Notes under the pieces: generated by a model
Seen by the model: only the letters and a program-made list of their open reading frames with translations
Database searches by the model: none
Told to the model about the DNA's origin: nothing
Shown: one piece after another, positions 9,202-17,715 of the stretch
How positions within the stretch are numbered: position 1 is the stretch's first letter
Layout: each line of letters opens with the position of its first letter
Position numbers and translations under genes: made by a program
Source: Gammaproteobacteria bacterium
Lineage (GTDB): Bacteria > Pseudomonadota > Gammaproteobacteria > Steroidobacterales > GCA-2729495
Assembly: GCA_030583605.1 (NCBI GenBank)
Contig: CP129466.1
Coordinates: forward strand, 1,929,001 to 1,993,000
Length of the DNA stretch: 64,000 nt
Direction: 5' to 3'

Positions 9202-9891
9202 ATGGAAGACGTCGTCCAGACACTGCCTATCAGCTACGCCATCGTGAAGTATGTTCACGTCCTGCTGTTCGTCTATTGGCTGGGCGGCGATGCAGGCGTC
9301 TTTTATTCGAGCACTTTCGTCATAAATGACAAGCTGTCCCGTGATGCCCGCCTGACGGCGTTCAAGATTTTCATCAATCTGGACATGCTGCCGCGCTACT
9401 GCCTGGCACTGATGCTCACCGTTGGCGGCATTCTTTCTGAGTTCGTGGGCTACCAGCACCCGGCATGGCAAATGGCCGGCATTGTGGCTCTCGGGCCCAT
9501 CTGGGTGTGGGTCGTGCATGCAGTGCACACGAGGGAAGGGACAGACTTTGGCCGGATGTTGGCCAAGGGCGACTACTATTTCAGGTTCGTCATGATCTTC
9601 GCGCTCGTCGGTTCGGTGGTGTGGCACTGGACGAGCGGTGAACTGAAACCGTTCCCGTGGCTGGCAGCGAAACTACTCGTGTTCGCCTTCCTGATTTTCT
9701 GCGGATTCATGATTCGGCGGAATCTGCCGCCGTTCATCGAGGGTTTCCGCATGCTGGCTTCACAGGGCGCAAGCCCGGTCAGTGACCGCCAGATGCATGA
9801 TGGCATCATGGCCTGCAGACCATACGTCTGGGCGATCTGGGGTGGTGTAGCACTGTCCGCCTTTCTTGGCGTCTGGAAACCCGGCGCCTGA
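9202..9891 (+). CDS. Integral membrane protein of unknown function
   Basis: 229 residues with about six hydrophobic segments (roughly residues 10-30, 65-85, 92-112, 132-150, 155-172 and 208-225). The start is supported by GGAG before ATG. The early KYVHVLLFVYWLGGDAG block, with a conserved-looking His in helix 1 and a WLGGD turn, recalls CopD/DUF2269-like membrane proteins in which helix histidines may bind metal or haem; this likeness is weak. Its function is unknown. It converges with the Bcr/CflA transporter gene. Confidence 0.8.
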   Translation: MEDVVQTLPISYAIVKYVHVLLFVYWLGGDAGVFYSSTFVINDKLSRDARLTAFKIFINLDMLPRYCLALMLTVGGILSEFVGYQHPAWQMAGIVALGPIWVWVVHAVHTREGTDFGRMLAKGDYYFRFVMIFALVGSVVWHWTSGELKPFPWLAAKLLVFAFLIFCGFMIRRNLPPFIEGFRMLASQGASPVSDRQMHDGIMACRPYVWAIWGGVALSAFLGVWKPGA

Positions 9892-9928
9892 TTCCAGGCA
9901 ACAGACGGTGCAGTGTCGCCGCCTGGAG

Positions 9929-11161
9929 TTACAGCAACGGCAGCCGTGCGGACTGCCGGGCGATCCGGCGTGCCAGAAGAGTCATCGTTGCGGCGGATGC
10001 CATCAACATCGCGATCGGGACGAATGACCCGTCGTACAACTGCCCGGATACGATACTGAAGGCGCCGCCCAGACCGAGTGCCATGGAACTCGATAGCCCG
10101 GCCGCCGTTCCGGAAAGCGCGGGTGCGGAGTTCAGAACCCCGGCCATCGATAAGGGCGTCTGAATGCCTGCGGCAATCATGAGTATCGCAATGGGCAGGA
10201 GTAGCCCGGGCAATGTGACCCCGGTGAAAACCGTTGCGAGAAGCAGCAGGCCGCCCGCAGCCGCCGACAGCCGGGTGCTCGTCCGCAATGCTCCATCCGT
10301 TCCAGCACGGCGAGCGAGGCGCGCCGAGATGATCGCGCCGACCACGTAAATCACGCTCATACCGCCCCAGATGACACCAAACGTCTGCGGGCCGATTTGC
10401 AGGTGTTGGTCGAACACCGCGGCGCCAACCGCAAGGAATGCAAAGAAGCTGCCTTGAGTAAATGCGAACAGCAGCGTGTGCCCGACGAAGGTGCGAGATT
10501 TGACCAGTTGCAGGAGAACCCCAGGCCAAAGGCCGGGTTGGTCGTCGGCAATCGGGGCTGGCCGGCTCGGTTCGCGCAGCCAGATGAATAATGTGCCCGT
10601 CAGCCCGAGGCCCAGTCCGGCGCTGACCGCAAAGACCGCGAGCGGGTTCGCCCAGGCAGCAAGGCCGCCGCCGATGACCGGTCCGAGCATCGGTGCAACG
10701 CCCATCGCTGCGCCAATCCAGGACAAGGCGCGCGCCGCAGCCAGTGCATCGAAACTGTCACTGATGACGGCGCGGGACACTATCGTCCCGACACTTACCC
10801 CGAGCGCCTGCACGAAACGCAGTGCGACGAGCATCGCGAAGTCGGGCATGAACAGGCATGCGACGCTGCTGAGCGTAAAAAGCACAAAACCGCTGAGCAT
10901 CACGACGCGGCGGCCGAATCGGTCGGCCGCAATTCCGGCTGCTGGCTGGCCAACCGCGAGTCCGAACAGGTAAACCGCAATCAGGAACTGCGCATCCGCG
11001 GTGCTGACATTGAAACTCGCGGCGATATCCGGCAGGACCGGGAAGATCACGCTCATCCCGAATGGTGACAGCGAGCTGGCGAAGGCAAGCAGGATCAAAG
11101 ACGGCGTCGCCGGACCGTCAGGCGCGACTACCGGTCCGGGCGTAAGGTCCGCTGTGTGCAC
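9929..11161 (-). CDS. MFS exporter, Bcr/CflA (drug resistance) type
   Basis: 410 residues with twelve predicted helices. The LPDIAASFNVS opening, AQFLIAVYLFGLAVGQPAAGI and the DRFGRRVVML motif A are typical of the Bcr/CflA subfamily of H+-coupled drug or metabolite exporters. An Ala/Pro-rich cytoplasmic leader precedes helix 1. It lies downstream of etfB-etfA on the same strand with an 18-nt gap, so it may be co-transcribed with them, although no functional link is known. Confidence 0.9.
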   Translation of the reverse strand: MHTADLTPGPVVAPDGPATPSLILLAFASSLSPFGMSVIFPVLPDIAASFNVSTADAQFLIAVYLFGLAVGQPAAGIAADRFGRRVVMLSGFVLFTLSSVACLFMPDFAMLVALRFVQALGVSVGTIVSRAVISDSFDALAAARALSWIGAAMGVAPMLGPVIGGGLAAWANPLAVFAVSAGLGLGLTGTLFIWLREPSRPAPIADDQPGLWPGVLLQLVKSRTFVGHTLLFAFTQGSFFAFLAVGAAVFDQHLQIGPQTFGVIWGGMSVIYVVGAIISARLARRAGTDGALRTSTRLSAAAGGLLLLATVFTGVTLPGLLLPIAILMIAAGIQTPLSMAGVLNSAPALSGTAAGLSSSMALGLGGAFSIVSGQLYDGSFVPIAMLMASAATMTLLARRIARQSARLPLL

Positions 11162-11179
11162 AAATCTGCCGCTGAGATC

Positions 11180-12133
11180 TCAGCCCAGCTTCTTTTCAAG
11201 TTCCGGTATGATCTGGAACAGGTCGGCAACAAGTCCGACGTCGGCGACCTGGAAAATCGGGGCTTCGGCGTCTTTGTTGACCGCCACTATCAGGCCCGCA
11301 TCCTTTATGCCGGTCAGGTGCTGAATTGCGCCTGATATGCCGAAAGCGATGTATAAGTCGGGTGCGATGATCTTTCCTGTCTGGCCGATCTGCATGTCGT
11401 TGGGGACGAATCCCGCGTCCACGGCTGCGCGCGAGGCTCCCACGGCGACTCCAAGCCTGTCGGCCAGGGCATACAACAACGCAAAATTGCCTTCACTGCC
11501 GACTCCACGCCCACCCGAGAAAACTATGCGCGCGGTCTGCAGGTCCGGGCGGGCGCCGCCCCCGCCGGCGCGCAGTTCGACAAAACTCGTGTGGGAGGGC
11601 AGGGCAGCATCGACCCTCGCTTGCGTGATCTCAGCGGTGCCACCGTCTGGCGTCGGTTTGAATGATGCCGTCCGGACGGTTGCGACAATCTTCAGACCTT
11701 CGGGTACCTCTACGGTGACGATGACATTGCCGGCGTACACGGGACGTTGAAAAGCGCGTGGGCCGACGATCGCCATGAGGTCGCTGATCTGGCCCACACC
11801 GAGTAATGCAGCGACACGAGGCATCAGGTCTTTGCCGAACGTGGTGGAGGGACCGAGTATGTACCCATACCCGGCCGCGAGTTCCGCCACCTGTGGCGCC
11901 AGAACTGCGGCCAATGGCGCTGCATTTTCCGGGCGATCCACGGTCAGCACCCGGTGGACTCCGAAAAGGGCAGCCGCCTGGGCCGCAACCGTGCTGCACT
12001 CATGTCCGAGCACCAGAACGTCAATGCGCGCTCCAGCGATGCTGGTGGCGCACGTTACGCATCTCGCCGTGCTCTGGTTGAGGTTCCCGCCGTTGTGCTC
12101 GGCGACAATAAGCATTCCCGATGTAGTCATCAT
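11180..12133 (-). CDS. etfA: Electron transfer flavoprotein alpha subunit
   Basis: 317 residues, family length about 310-320. The C-terminal FAD-binding signature is clear: FSGGRGVGSEGNF, then QTGKIIAPDLYIAFGISGAIQHLTGI and AVNKDAEAPIFQVADVGLVADL. With EtfB it forms the soluble heterodimer that takes electrons from acyl-CoA and other dehydrogenases and passes them to ETF-ubiquinone oxidoreductase (gene not in the window). It follows etfB by 23 nt. Two adjacent ATG codons (12133 and 12130) can serve as start. Probably serves beta-oxidation together with enzymes such as the fatty-acid oxidation protein at 39260-41314; this is inference. Confidence 0.96.
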   Translation of the reverse strand: MMTTSGMLIVAEHNGGNLNQSTARCVTCATSIAGARIDVLVLGHECSTVAAQAAALFGVHRVLTVDRPENAAPLAAVLAPQVAELAAGYGYILGPSTTFGKDLMPRVAALLGVGQISDLMAIVGPRAFQRPVYAGNVIVTVEVPEGLKIVATVRTASFKPTPDGGTAEITQARVDAALPSHTSFVELRAGGGGARPDLQTARIVFSGGRGVGSEGNFALLYALADRLGVAVGASRAAVDAGFVPNDMQIGQTGKIIAPDLYIAFGISGAIQHLTGIKDAGLIVAVNKDAEAPIFQVADVGLVADLFQIIPELEKKLG

Positions 12134-12156
12134 TGCGATCCTGGAGCAGGCCCGGG

Positions 12157-12909
12157 TCAGTTGAAGAAGCCTTTATCGCGCAGAGCCGAAACCAGTTCGT
12201 CGACATTGGCGACCATCCTGCCTTTCTGGCGCGGCAGCGGCGCTTCGTATTTCGACAGCCTGAGCCTGGGAGTCATGTCGGTGCCGAGCGCCGCGAGGTT
12301 CTGACGCTCCAGCGGCTTTTTCTTCGCTTTCATGATGTCCGGCAGTTTGACGTAGCGCGGCTCGTTGAGACGCAGATCAGCAGTGACCACGGCTGGCAAT
12401 TCGATACTGATCACCTCCAGCCCGTCATCGACCTCCCGCGTGACGGTTGCCCGCCCGTCGGCAATTTCCAGGCGCGATGCAAACGTTGCCTGGGGTCGGT
12501 TCCAGAGGGCCGCAAGCATCTGACCGGTTTGATTGTTGTCGTCGTCGATCGCCTGCTTTCCCATGAGGACAAGATCGGGTTGCTCGCGTTCCACGAGCTT
12601 CAGCAACGCCCTGGCCGCCGCCAGTGGTTCAACTTCAGTGTCCGTCTCCAGCAGGATGGCACGATCCGCCCCCATTGCGAGCCCGGTGCGCAGCTGCTGT
12701 TGACAATCATCCGGGCCGATGGAGACAGCAATGACCTCGACCGGTTGACCGGCCTCGCGAATTCGCAGCGCTTCCTCAAGTGCGATCTCGTCGAACGGAT
12801 TGATGCTCATCTTTACGCCGTCGGTGACCACTCCCGATCCGTCGTCCTTGACTCGAATGCGGACGTTGTAGTCAACGACCCGCTTCAGGCATACCATGAT
12901 CCTTCGCAC
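12157..12909 (-). CDS. etfB: Electron transfer flavoprotein beta subunit
   Basis: 250 residues matching EtfB throughout: VCLKRVVDYNVRIRV at the start, KMSINPFDEIALEEALR, the AMP-site segment VLMGKQAIDDDNNQTGQMLAALW, and the recognition-loop region with LPAVVTADLRLNEPRY. AGGAGG lies 5 nt before GTG 12909; an in-frame ATG four codons later (12897) is also possible. First gene of the etfB-etfA pair. Confidence 0.96.
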   Translation of the reverse strand: MRRIMVCLKRVVDYNVRIRVKDDGSGVVTDGVKMSINPFDEIALEEALRIREAGQPVEVIAVSIGPDDCQQQLRTGLAMGADRAILLETDTEVEPLAAARALLKLVEREQPDLVLMGKQAIDDDNNQTGQMLAALWNRPQATFASRLEIADGRATVTREVDDGLEVISIELPAVVTADLRLNEPRYVKLPDIMKAKKKPLERQNLAALGTDMTPRLRLSKYEAPLPRQKGRMVANVDELVSALRDKGFFN

Positions 12910-13087
12910 TTCATCCTCCTAATCCGCCGACGCGACCGGCCAGACGATGATCCGGCGCCCGTAACGGTGGATCCTCAGCACCGGGGCTCGGGTTCCGCAG
13001 GTGGGGCGGCGCCCGGCAAAAGCGGGTATTGTCGTCCGGTGCGCGCACCGCTTACAAGGACCATGGAGCTTTTTGGCGGAGTCAACC

Positions 13088-13945
13088 ATGACCACCTCCG
13101 GTGAATTTCCGGCGCTGATTTCACCCAACGAACTGGCCGAGCTCGTTCGGCCCGGCGAGGGAGTCGTGCTGGACTGCCGGTTCAATCTCGCGAAACCTGA
13201 GGCCGGCGAAGCAGCGTTCCAGTCGGCCCACATACCCGGGGCAGCTTATGCGCATCTCGATCGCGACCTGGCGTCACCTCGCGGTCCCGGCAGCGGGCGG
13301 CATCCATTACCTGGTCCGGCCAGGCTCTCCAGGATCTTTTCCAGCTGGGGCATCGACAGGTCAGTCAGGGTGGTGGCCTATGACGATGCAGGCGGCGCTA
13401 TCGCGGCGCGTCTGTGGTGGTTGCTGCGCTGGATGGGTCACCCGCAGGTCGCATTGCTCGATGGTGGCTGGAACGCATGGACTGAAACCGGCATGCCCGT
13501 CAGCACAGCAACTCCCGACGCCCGGCAGCGAGAATTCCAGGGACGCGCGGGTCAGATGCCCGTCATGGAGACGGAAGAAATCGCGTCTCGTCTCACAGAC
13601 GAGCATCTGCTGATCATCGATGCGCGCGCACCTGCCCGGTATCTGGGTCAGATGGAGCCCATCGATCCTATAGCCGGCCATATTCCGGGAGCGGTGAATC
13701 TGCCGTTTCAGGACAATCTGACCGAATCGGGCCGTTTCCGTAGTCGCGCCGTCCTTCGGCAAAACATCGATGCGATCATCGGCCATCGTGCGGCCGGTGA
13801 CACCGTCGTGATGTGTGGTTCCGGAGTCACCGCATGCCATAATATTTTTTCGATGGAACTGGTGGGGTTTCCCGGCGCCTGCCTGTATCCGGGTTCGTGG
13901 AGCGAATGGATTGCCGACCCACGGCGGCCGGTTTCGCAGGGTTGA
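13088..13945 (+). CDS. sseA: 3-mercaptopyruvate sulfurtransferase
   Basis: 285 residues: two rhodanese domains (about 5-130 and 155-280). The active-site loop CGSGVTA at residue 243 is the mercaptopyruvate form rather than the CRKGVTA form of thiosulfate rhodaneses. The interdomain GGWNAW and the DARAPARYLG segment are typical. It moves sulfane sulfur from 3-mercaptopyruvate to thiophilic acceptors such as cyanide or thioredoxin. GGAG before ATG 13088 decides the start over upstream codons. It is divergent from etfB. Confidence 0.94.
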   Translation: MTTSGEFPALISPNELAELVRPGEGVVLDCRFNLAKPEAGEAAFQSAHIPGAAYAHLDRDLASPRGPGSGRHPLPGPARLSRIFSSWGIDRSVRVVAYDDAGGAIAARLWWLLRWMGHPQVALLDGGWNAWTETGMPVSTATPDARQREFQGRAGQMPVMETEEIASRLTDEHLLIIDARAPARYLGQMEPIDPIAGHIPGAVNLPFQDNLTESGRFRSRAVLRQNIDAIIGHRAAGDTVVMCGSGVTACHNIFSMELVGFPGACLYPGSWSEWIADPRRPVSQG

Positions 13946-13991
13946 CCCGTAGCCAGCCGGAAAAGACGTTTCAAGACAAAGGTGCCACAGG

Positions 13992-14729
13992 ATGAGCAGC
14001 GCATTGCAACGCGATCACCGTTCCGTTCGCGGAACCATTCGGTATACGAGCAATAAGCCCGACCGTCTCGGGCAGGAACGCGGACGCGAATATTTCATGA
14101 TTAATACTCACAGCGATGGCAGACGCACCTGTATCGCTCATTGTGAAATCGATGATCGCCCAAGTGTGATGCGCGATATCACCTATAGTCTCGACGAAGA
14201 CTGGTACCCGACCGATTGCTTCGTGCGACTCGCCGTCAACGACCGCTTCATGGGGAGCGGCTGGTTTCGTTTCGAAAAGGATCTCGCAGAGTGCGAGACC
14301 TGGACGGCCATCGAGGGCCGGGTTACGCAGCGCATGCAGACGAATGGACGCCTGCGCAGCTTCCAGAATCACGCCATCCAGTGCGACGCATGGCACCTTC
14401 GCTTGTATGACCGGAGACGGCCCCGGGGCATCCAGACCGTCGACGAGCTTCTCCTGTCGTCGCCGGATCATCGTGGAGCGACTGGTCCGTTGCTGTTCCG
14501 CGCCGGACTTTGCATCGAATTTGTCGGCGAAGAGTCGCTGGAAGTGGCGGCTGGCTCCTTCGATGCATTCCATTTCAGGTTCGTGTCGGCGCCCGGGTTG
14601 CCGGTGGAGCATCCACCGTATGACATCTGGTGCACTGCAGACGAAGAGTTCGTTTTCCTGAAGGGCGTCATCGGTGGCTACATGCAGACGCAGTATGAGC
14701 TGGTCGAACTGGCGCACAGCAAGGATTGA
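13992..14729 (+). CDS. Protein of unknown function
   Basis: 245 residues, no signal peptide and no membrane segment. I do not recognise a named family. The sequence alternates short beta-like stretches (GTIRYTSN, RTCIAHCEID, CFVRLAVNDRFMGSGWFRFE, FDAFHFRFV), suggesting an all-beta barrel of lipocalin or DUF3108-like type, which is only a structural guess. AAAGGTG 7 nt before ATG supports the start. It follows the sulfurtransferase by 46 nt on the same strand and precedes an AT-rich gap and an MFS gene. Confidence 0.75.
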   Translation: MSSALQRDHRSVRGTIRYTSNKPDRLGQERGREYFMINTHSDGRRTCIAHCEIDDRPSVMRDITYSLDEDWYPTDCFVRLAVNDRFMGSGWFRFEKDLAECETWTAIEGRVTQRMQTNGRLRSFQNHAIQCDAWHLRLYDRRRPRGIQTVDELLLSSPDHRGATGPLLFRAGLCIEFVGEESLEVAAGSFDAFHFRFVSAPGLPVEHPPYDIWCTADEEFVFLKGVIGGYMQTQYELVELAHSKD

Positions 14730-15132
14730 GGGCTTGTACCTGCTGCGCTGACCACAGGTGTGCAGATGGGCGGTCAGGGACAGCTGATTCCTTCGCTGGC
14801 GATAGCGAAGCAGCTGGACCGAAGCGACCACGCGGCATTCCAGGGTGACAGGCCCGCGGTCACGGCAGCGACAGGCGGCCGACTGAAGTCAGTGCGATTT
14901 CCGTCTGGATTTTTCAGGATAAAAAAATAATAGAAATATCAATCAATAATTATTTATTACTTAAGTAAATTATCGTTACGGGCGCCGCTGCGGGGCCATT
15001 GATTCGCGACGTGATCTCCTGCGGGTACTCCGTACCCAGGGGCTGCCAACTGATTTCGGCAGCACGTGCGGGCGGTTGGGCGTCATTTCGTATTTCGGTA
15101 TCGTGCCCGGGCCACGGAACATTGTGCGAGGA
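14730..15132. other. Intergenic region with an AT-rich block upstream of an MFS gene
   Basis: 403 nt. The first half has no visible feature. From about 14907 to 14975 the composition switches to strongly AT-rich, unlike the GC-rich surroundings, and contains a 12-bp perfect palindrome at 14957-14968. The block probably holds the promoter and operator of the MFS gene at 15133, but many A/T hexamers fit, so I do not name -35 and -10 boxes. Confidence 0.5.
14957..14968. promoter_or_regulatory. Perfect palindrome TTACTTAAGTAA (candidate operator)
   Basis: A 12-bp perfect inverted repeat inside an AT-rich block 165 nt before the MFS start. Palindromes of this kind are common binding sites for dimeric HTH repressors, but no regulator gene is adjacent. 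Confidence 0.35.
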
Positions 15133-16377
15133 ATGTCGGTGACGCAAACCAGGCAGGGGTTCTACTACGGGTGGGTCATAGCGCTTGGTGCGGCGCTCCT
15201 GCTCCTCGTCACGAACGGCATGGTTCTTGGCGGCCTGTCTGTCTTCGATGAAGCCATTCTGGGCACGCTCCAGGAGTCGACCGGGCAACCGTCGATGAGA
15301 GGCGATCTGAATCTACGTGCGCTGATCACTTTCTGGGGCAGCGGCGCACTTGCGCCACTTGCCGGTGCGATTGCCGATCGGATCGGCGTTCGCCCGCTGA
15401 TGGTAGTGGGGCTTGCGCTGCTGGCAGGCGGGTACTTCTTCTACGGCTTGATTCAAAGCCTGGGGGAGATCTACACAATTCATGCTGCATTTGCGATGTC
15501 GCTGGCCACCTGCGGACTGGTGGTCAATGTCATGCTCGTGTCGAAATGGTTCGTGCGGAACCGCGGTTTTGCAATCGGTATCGCTTTGGCTGGCACGAGT
15601 CTCGGCAATGCGATTCTCGCGCCGGCAAATGCCTGGCTGATCGAGCAGGTCGGTTGGCGGGCCGCATTCCAGTGGACTGCCGTCATCCCGTTGCTGATGA
15701 TTCCGCTGGTCCTGTTCGTTCTTCGTGAACGTCCGGCCAACATGGGGAGCGAGGGGGTCAGCGGCAGCAGGCACGCCGCCGCGGCGGCTCCAGCCGGGGA
15801 CATGACCTATTGGGCTGCGCTGGGGACTGCGAATTTCTGGATACTTGCGCTGATTGCCATGTGCACCTTCTATTCGATCCTGGCGATGAGCGCACACGTC
15901 TACCTGCACATGCGGGATGAGGGTTTTCAGCCGCAGGTGGCGGCATTCGGCCAAACCGTCATGTTTGCGACCGGCCTTGCTGCCAAGGTCGGCAGCGGCC
16001 TGCTGGCGGACAGATTCGGTCGCAAACCGATCTTCACGGGGACCCTTGCGTTCATGTGCGGCGGGGCCTGGCTCATTCCAGGCGCAAGCGAAAATATGGT
16101 GTGGATGGCGCTGTTCCTGTTTGGACTCGGCTGGGGCGGCTTGTATACGCTGCTGCAATTGCTGGCCGCGGACTACTTTGGCGTCAGGCATCTTGGCAAG
16201 ATCCTCGGCACGATTACGGTTCTCGATACATTCGGCGGCGGCATGGGACCGTTCGTGACCGGGGTCCTGTACGATCGCTATGGCTCTTATACAGTCCCCT
16301 TCACGATGATCGCGGTGCTGGTAACTGTTGCGCTGTTGCTGTCAACACTGTACCGGGCACGGCCCGAAGCGGCGTGA
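15133..16377 (+). CDS. MFS transporter, oxalate/formate antiporter (OFA)-like
   Basis: 414 residues from ATG 15133 (AGGA abuts it; GTG 15139 has better spacing). Twelve hydrophobic segments. Family cues are the FYYGWVIALGAALLLL first helix, the GALAPLAGAIADRIGVRP loop, an RNRGFAIGIALAGTSLGNAI helix and GSGLLADRFGRKPIF at the start of the second half. Relatives include oxalate/formate and monocarboxylate carriers, usually importers of small organic acids. No catabolic gene is directly next to it, so the substrate cannot be inferred. Confidence 0.9.
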   Translation: MSVTQTRQGFYYGWVIALGAALLLLVTNGMVLGGLSVFDEAILGTLQESTGQPSMRGDLNLRALITFWGSGALAPLAGAIADRIGVRPLMVVGLALLAGGYFFYGLIQSLGEIYTIHAAFAMSLATCGLVVNVMLVSKWFVRNRGFAIGIALAGTSLGNAILAPANAWLIEQVGWRAAFQWTAVIPLLMIPLVLFVLRERPANMGSEGVSGSRHAAAAAPAGDMTYWAALGTANFWILALIAMCTFYSILAMSAHVYLHMRDEGFQPQVAAFGQTVMFATGLAAKVGSGLLADRFGRKPIFTGTLAFMCGGAWLIPGASENMVWMALFLFGLGWGGLYTLLQLLAADYFGVRHLGKILGTITVLDTFGGGMGPFVTGVLYDRYGSYTVPFTMIAVLVTVALLLSTLYRARPEAA

Positions 16378-16445
16378 TGCTGATGTCCGCGCTTCAGGGG
16401 TCAGAGCCGGGCCGGACGAAATGGAAACACTGGTAGTGACCTGAA

Positions 16446-17696
16446 ATGAACCGACGCCTTAAGCCAAGCAACTCGCTCCGTGGGGTCCGCTACGAGATCC
16501 GTGGCAAGCTCGCCAATCGCGCCCACGAAATGCAACGTCGCGGCCATGAAATCATCGCCCTCAACATCGGCAATCCCGGGCTGTTCGGATTCCGGACGCC
16601 GGAGACGATGCGCCTGGCGATGATCGAGAACCTGCAGGCGAGCGAAGGCTACTGTCATCAGAAGGGGATTTTTCCTGCCCGTGAGGCCGTTGTCCTGCAA
16701 CAACAGGAGCGGGGTGTCGCGGGCGTCTCGGCCGAGCACGTGTTCATGGGCAATGGCGTGAGCGAGCTGATCGACCTGACCCTGCGCGGATTGCTGGATC
16801 CGGGTGACGAGGTGCTGATCCCGAGCCCTGACTACCCGCTCTGGACTGCCAGCGTAACTCTGAATTGTGGCAAGCCGGTGCACTACCCCTGTCCACCGGA
16901 GCTCGCGTTCCAGCCGGACCTGGATACGATGGCTCGCTTGATCACCCCGCGTACGCGCGCCATCGTGGTGATCAATCCGAATAACCCCACGGGAGCCGTG
17001 TACCCCCGCGCGACCCTGGAGGCAATTGCCCGGCTGGCGGAGAAGCACGGTCTGCTGGTCTTCAGCGACGAGATCTACGACCAGATGACATACGGCAATG
17101 CCGTTTCGATTCCCATGGCGACGCTCGTGAATGACACCTTGTGCGCCACTTTCAGCGGGTTGTCGAAGGTGTACCGCGCCTGCGGGTTCCGGGTGGGATG
17201 GGTGGTCTTCAGCGGCAACCGGGCGGACGCGCAGCCATACCTTGATGCGCTCGATCTGCTGGCGTCTCTTCGACTTTGCAGTAACGTTCCTGGCCAGTGG
17301 GCAGTGCAGACGGCGCTCGGAGGTTTCCAGAGTGTCCGGGAACTGGTTTCGCCGGGCGGGCGTCTGTTTGAATCACGCCAGGCGCTCATCGATGGTGCCG
17401 GTGCCAGCCGCTATTTGCGCATGGTGCCACCGGACGGAGCGATGTATGCCTTTGTCGGTGTGGATCCGGAAGCACTGCCTGATTTCGACGACCAGGAGTT
17501 TGCCCTGGAGTTGCTCGAGAAGCGTCATGTGCTGGTCGCTCCGGGTACCAGTTTCAACACCTCGTACAACAATCACTTCCGGGTCACCAACCTGCCGGAC
17601 GCGGCGACGCTCGCCGAGGTTTTCCGCCGCATGGAAGAAGTGCTGGACGGGCTGTCCATGAGACGAGCCGCCGGGCCGGCAAAAAGCAGCGCTTGA
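16446..17696 (+). CDS. alaA: Pyridoxal-phosphate aminotransferase, alanine transaminase (AlaA) type
   Basis: 416 residues against about 405 for E. coli AlaA. Fold-type I class I aminotransferase: NIGNPGLFGF at the N-terminus, the VINPNNPTGAVYP motif, SDEIYDQM, and the PLP lysine K241 in FSGLSKVYRACGFRVGW, a segment close to that of AlaA. It interconverts pyruvate plus glutamate with alanine plus 2-oxoglutarate in the cytoplasm. It lies just upstream of the nuclease/helicase pair on the same strand with a 19-nt gap, so co-transcription is likely although the functions differ. Other class I aminotransferases with related substrates cannot be excluded. Confidence 0.9.
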   Translation: MNRRLKPSNSLRGVRYEIRGKLANRAHEMQRRGHEIIALNIGNPGLFGFRTPETMRLAMIENLQASEGYCHQKGIFPAREAVVLQQQERGVAGVSAEHVFMGNGVSELIDLTLRGLLDPGDEVLIPSPDYPLWTASVTLNCGKPVHYPCPPELAFQPDLDTMARLITPRTRAIVVINPNNPTGAVYPRATLEAIARLAEKHGLLVFSDEIYDQMTYGNAVSIPMATLVNDTLCATFSGLSKVYRACGFRVGWVVFSGNRADAQPYLDALDLLASLRLCSNVPGQWAVQTALGGFQSVRELVSPGGRLFESRQALIDGAGASRYLRMVPPDGAMYAFVGVDPEALPDFDDQEFALELLEKRHVLVAPGTSFNTSYNNHFRVTNLPDAATLAEVFRRMEEVLDGLSMRRAAGPAKSSA

Positions 17697-17715
17697 ATCG
17701 GCGCGAAGCCGGCCG

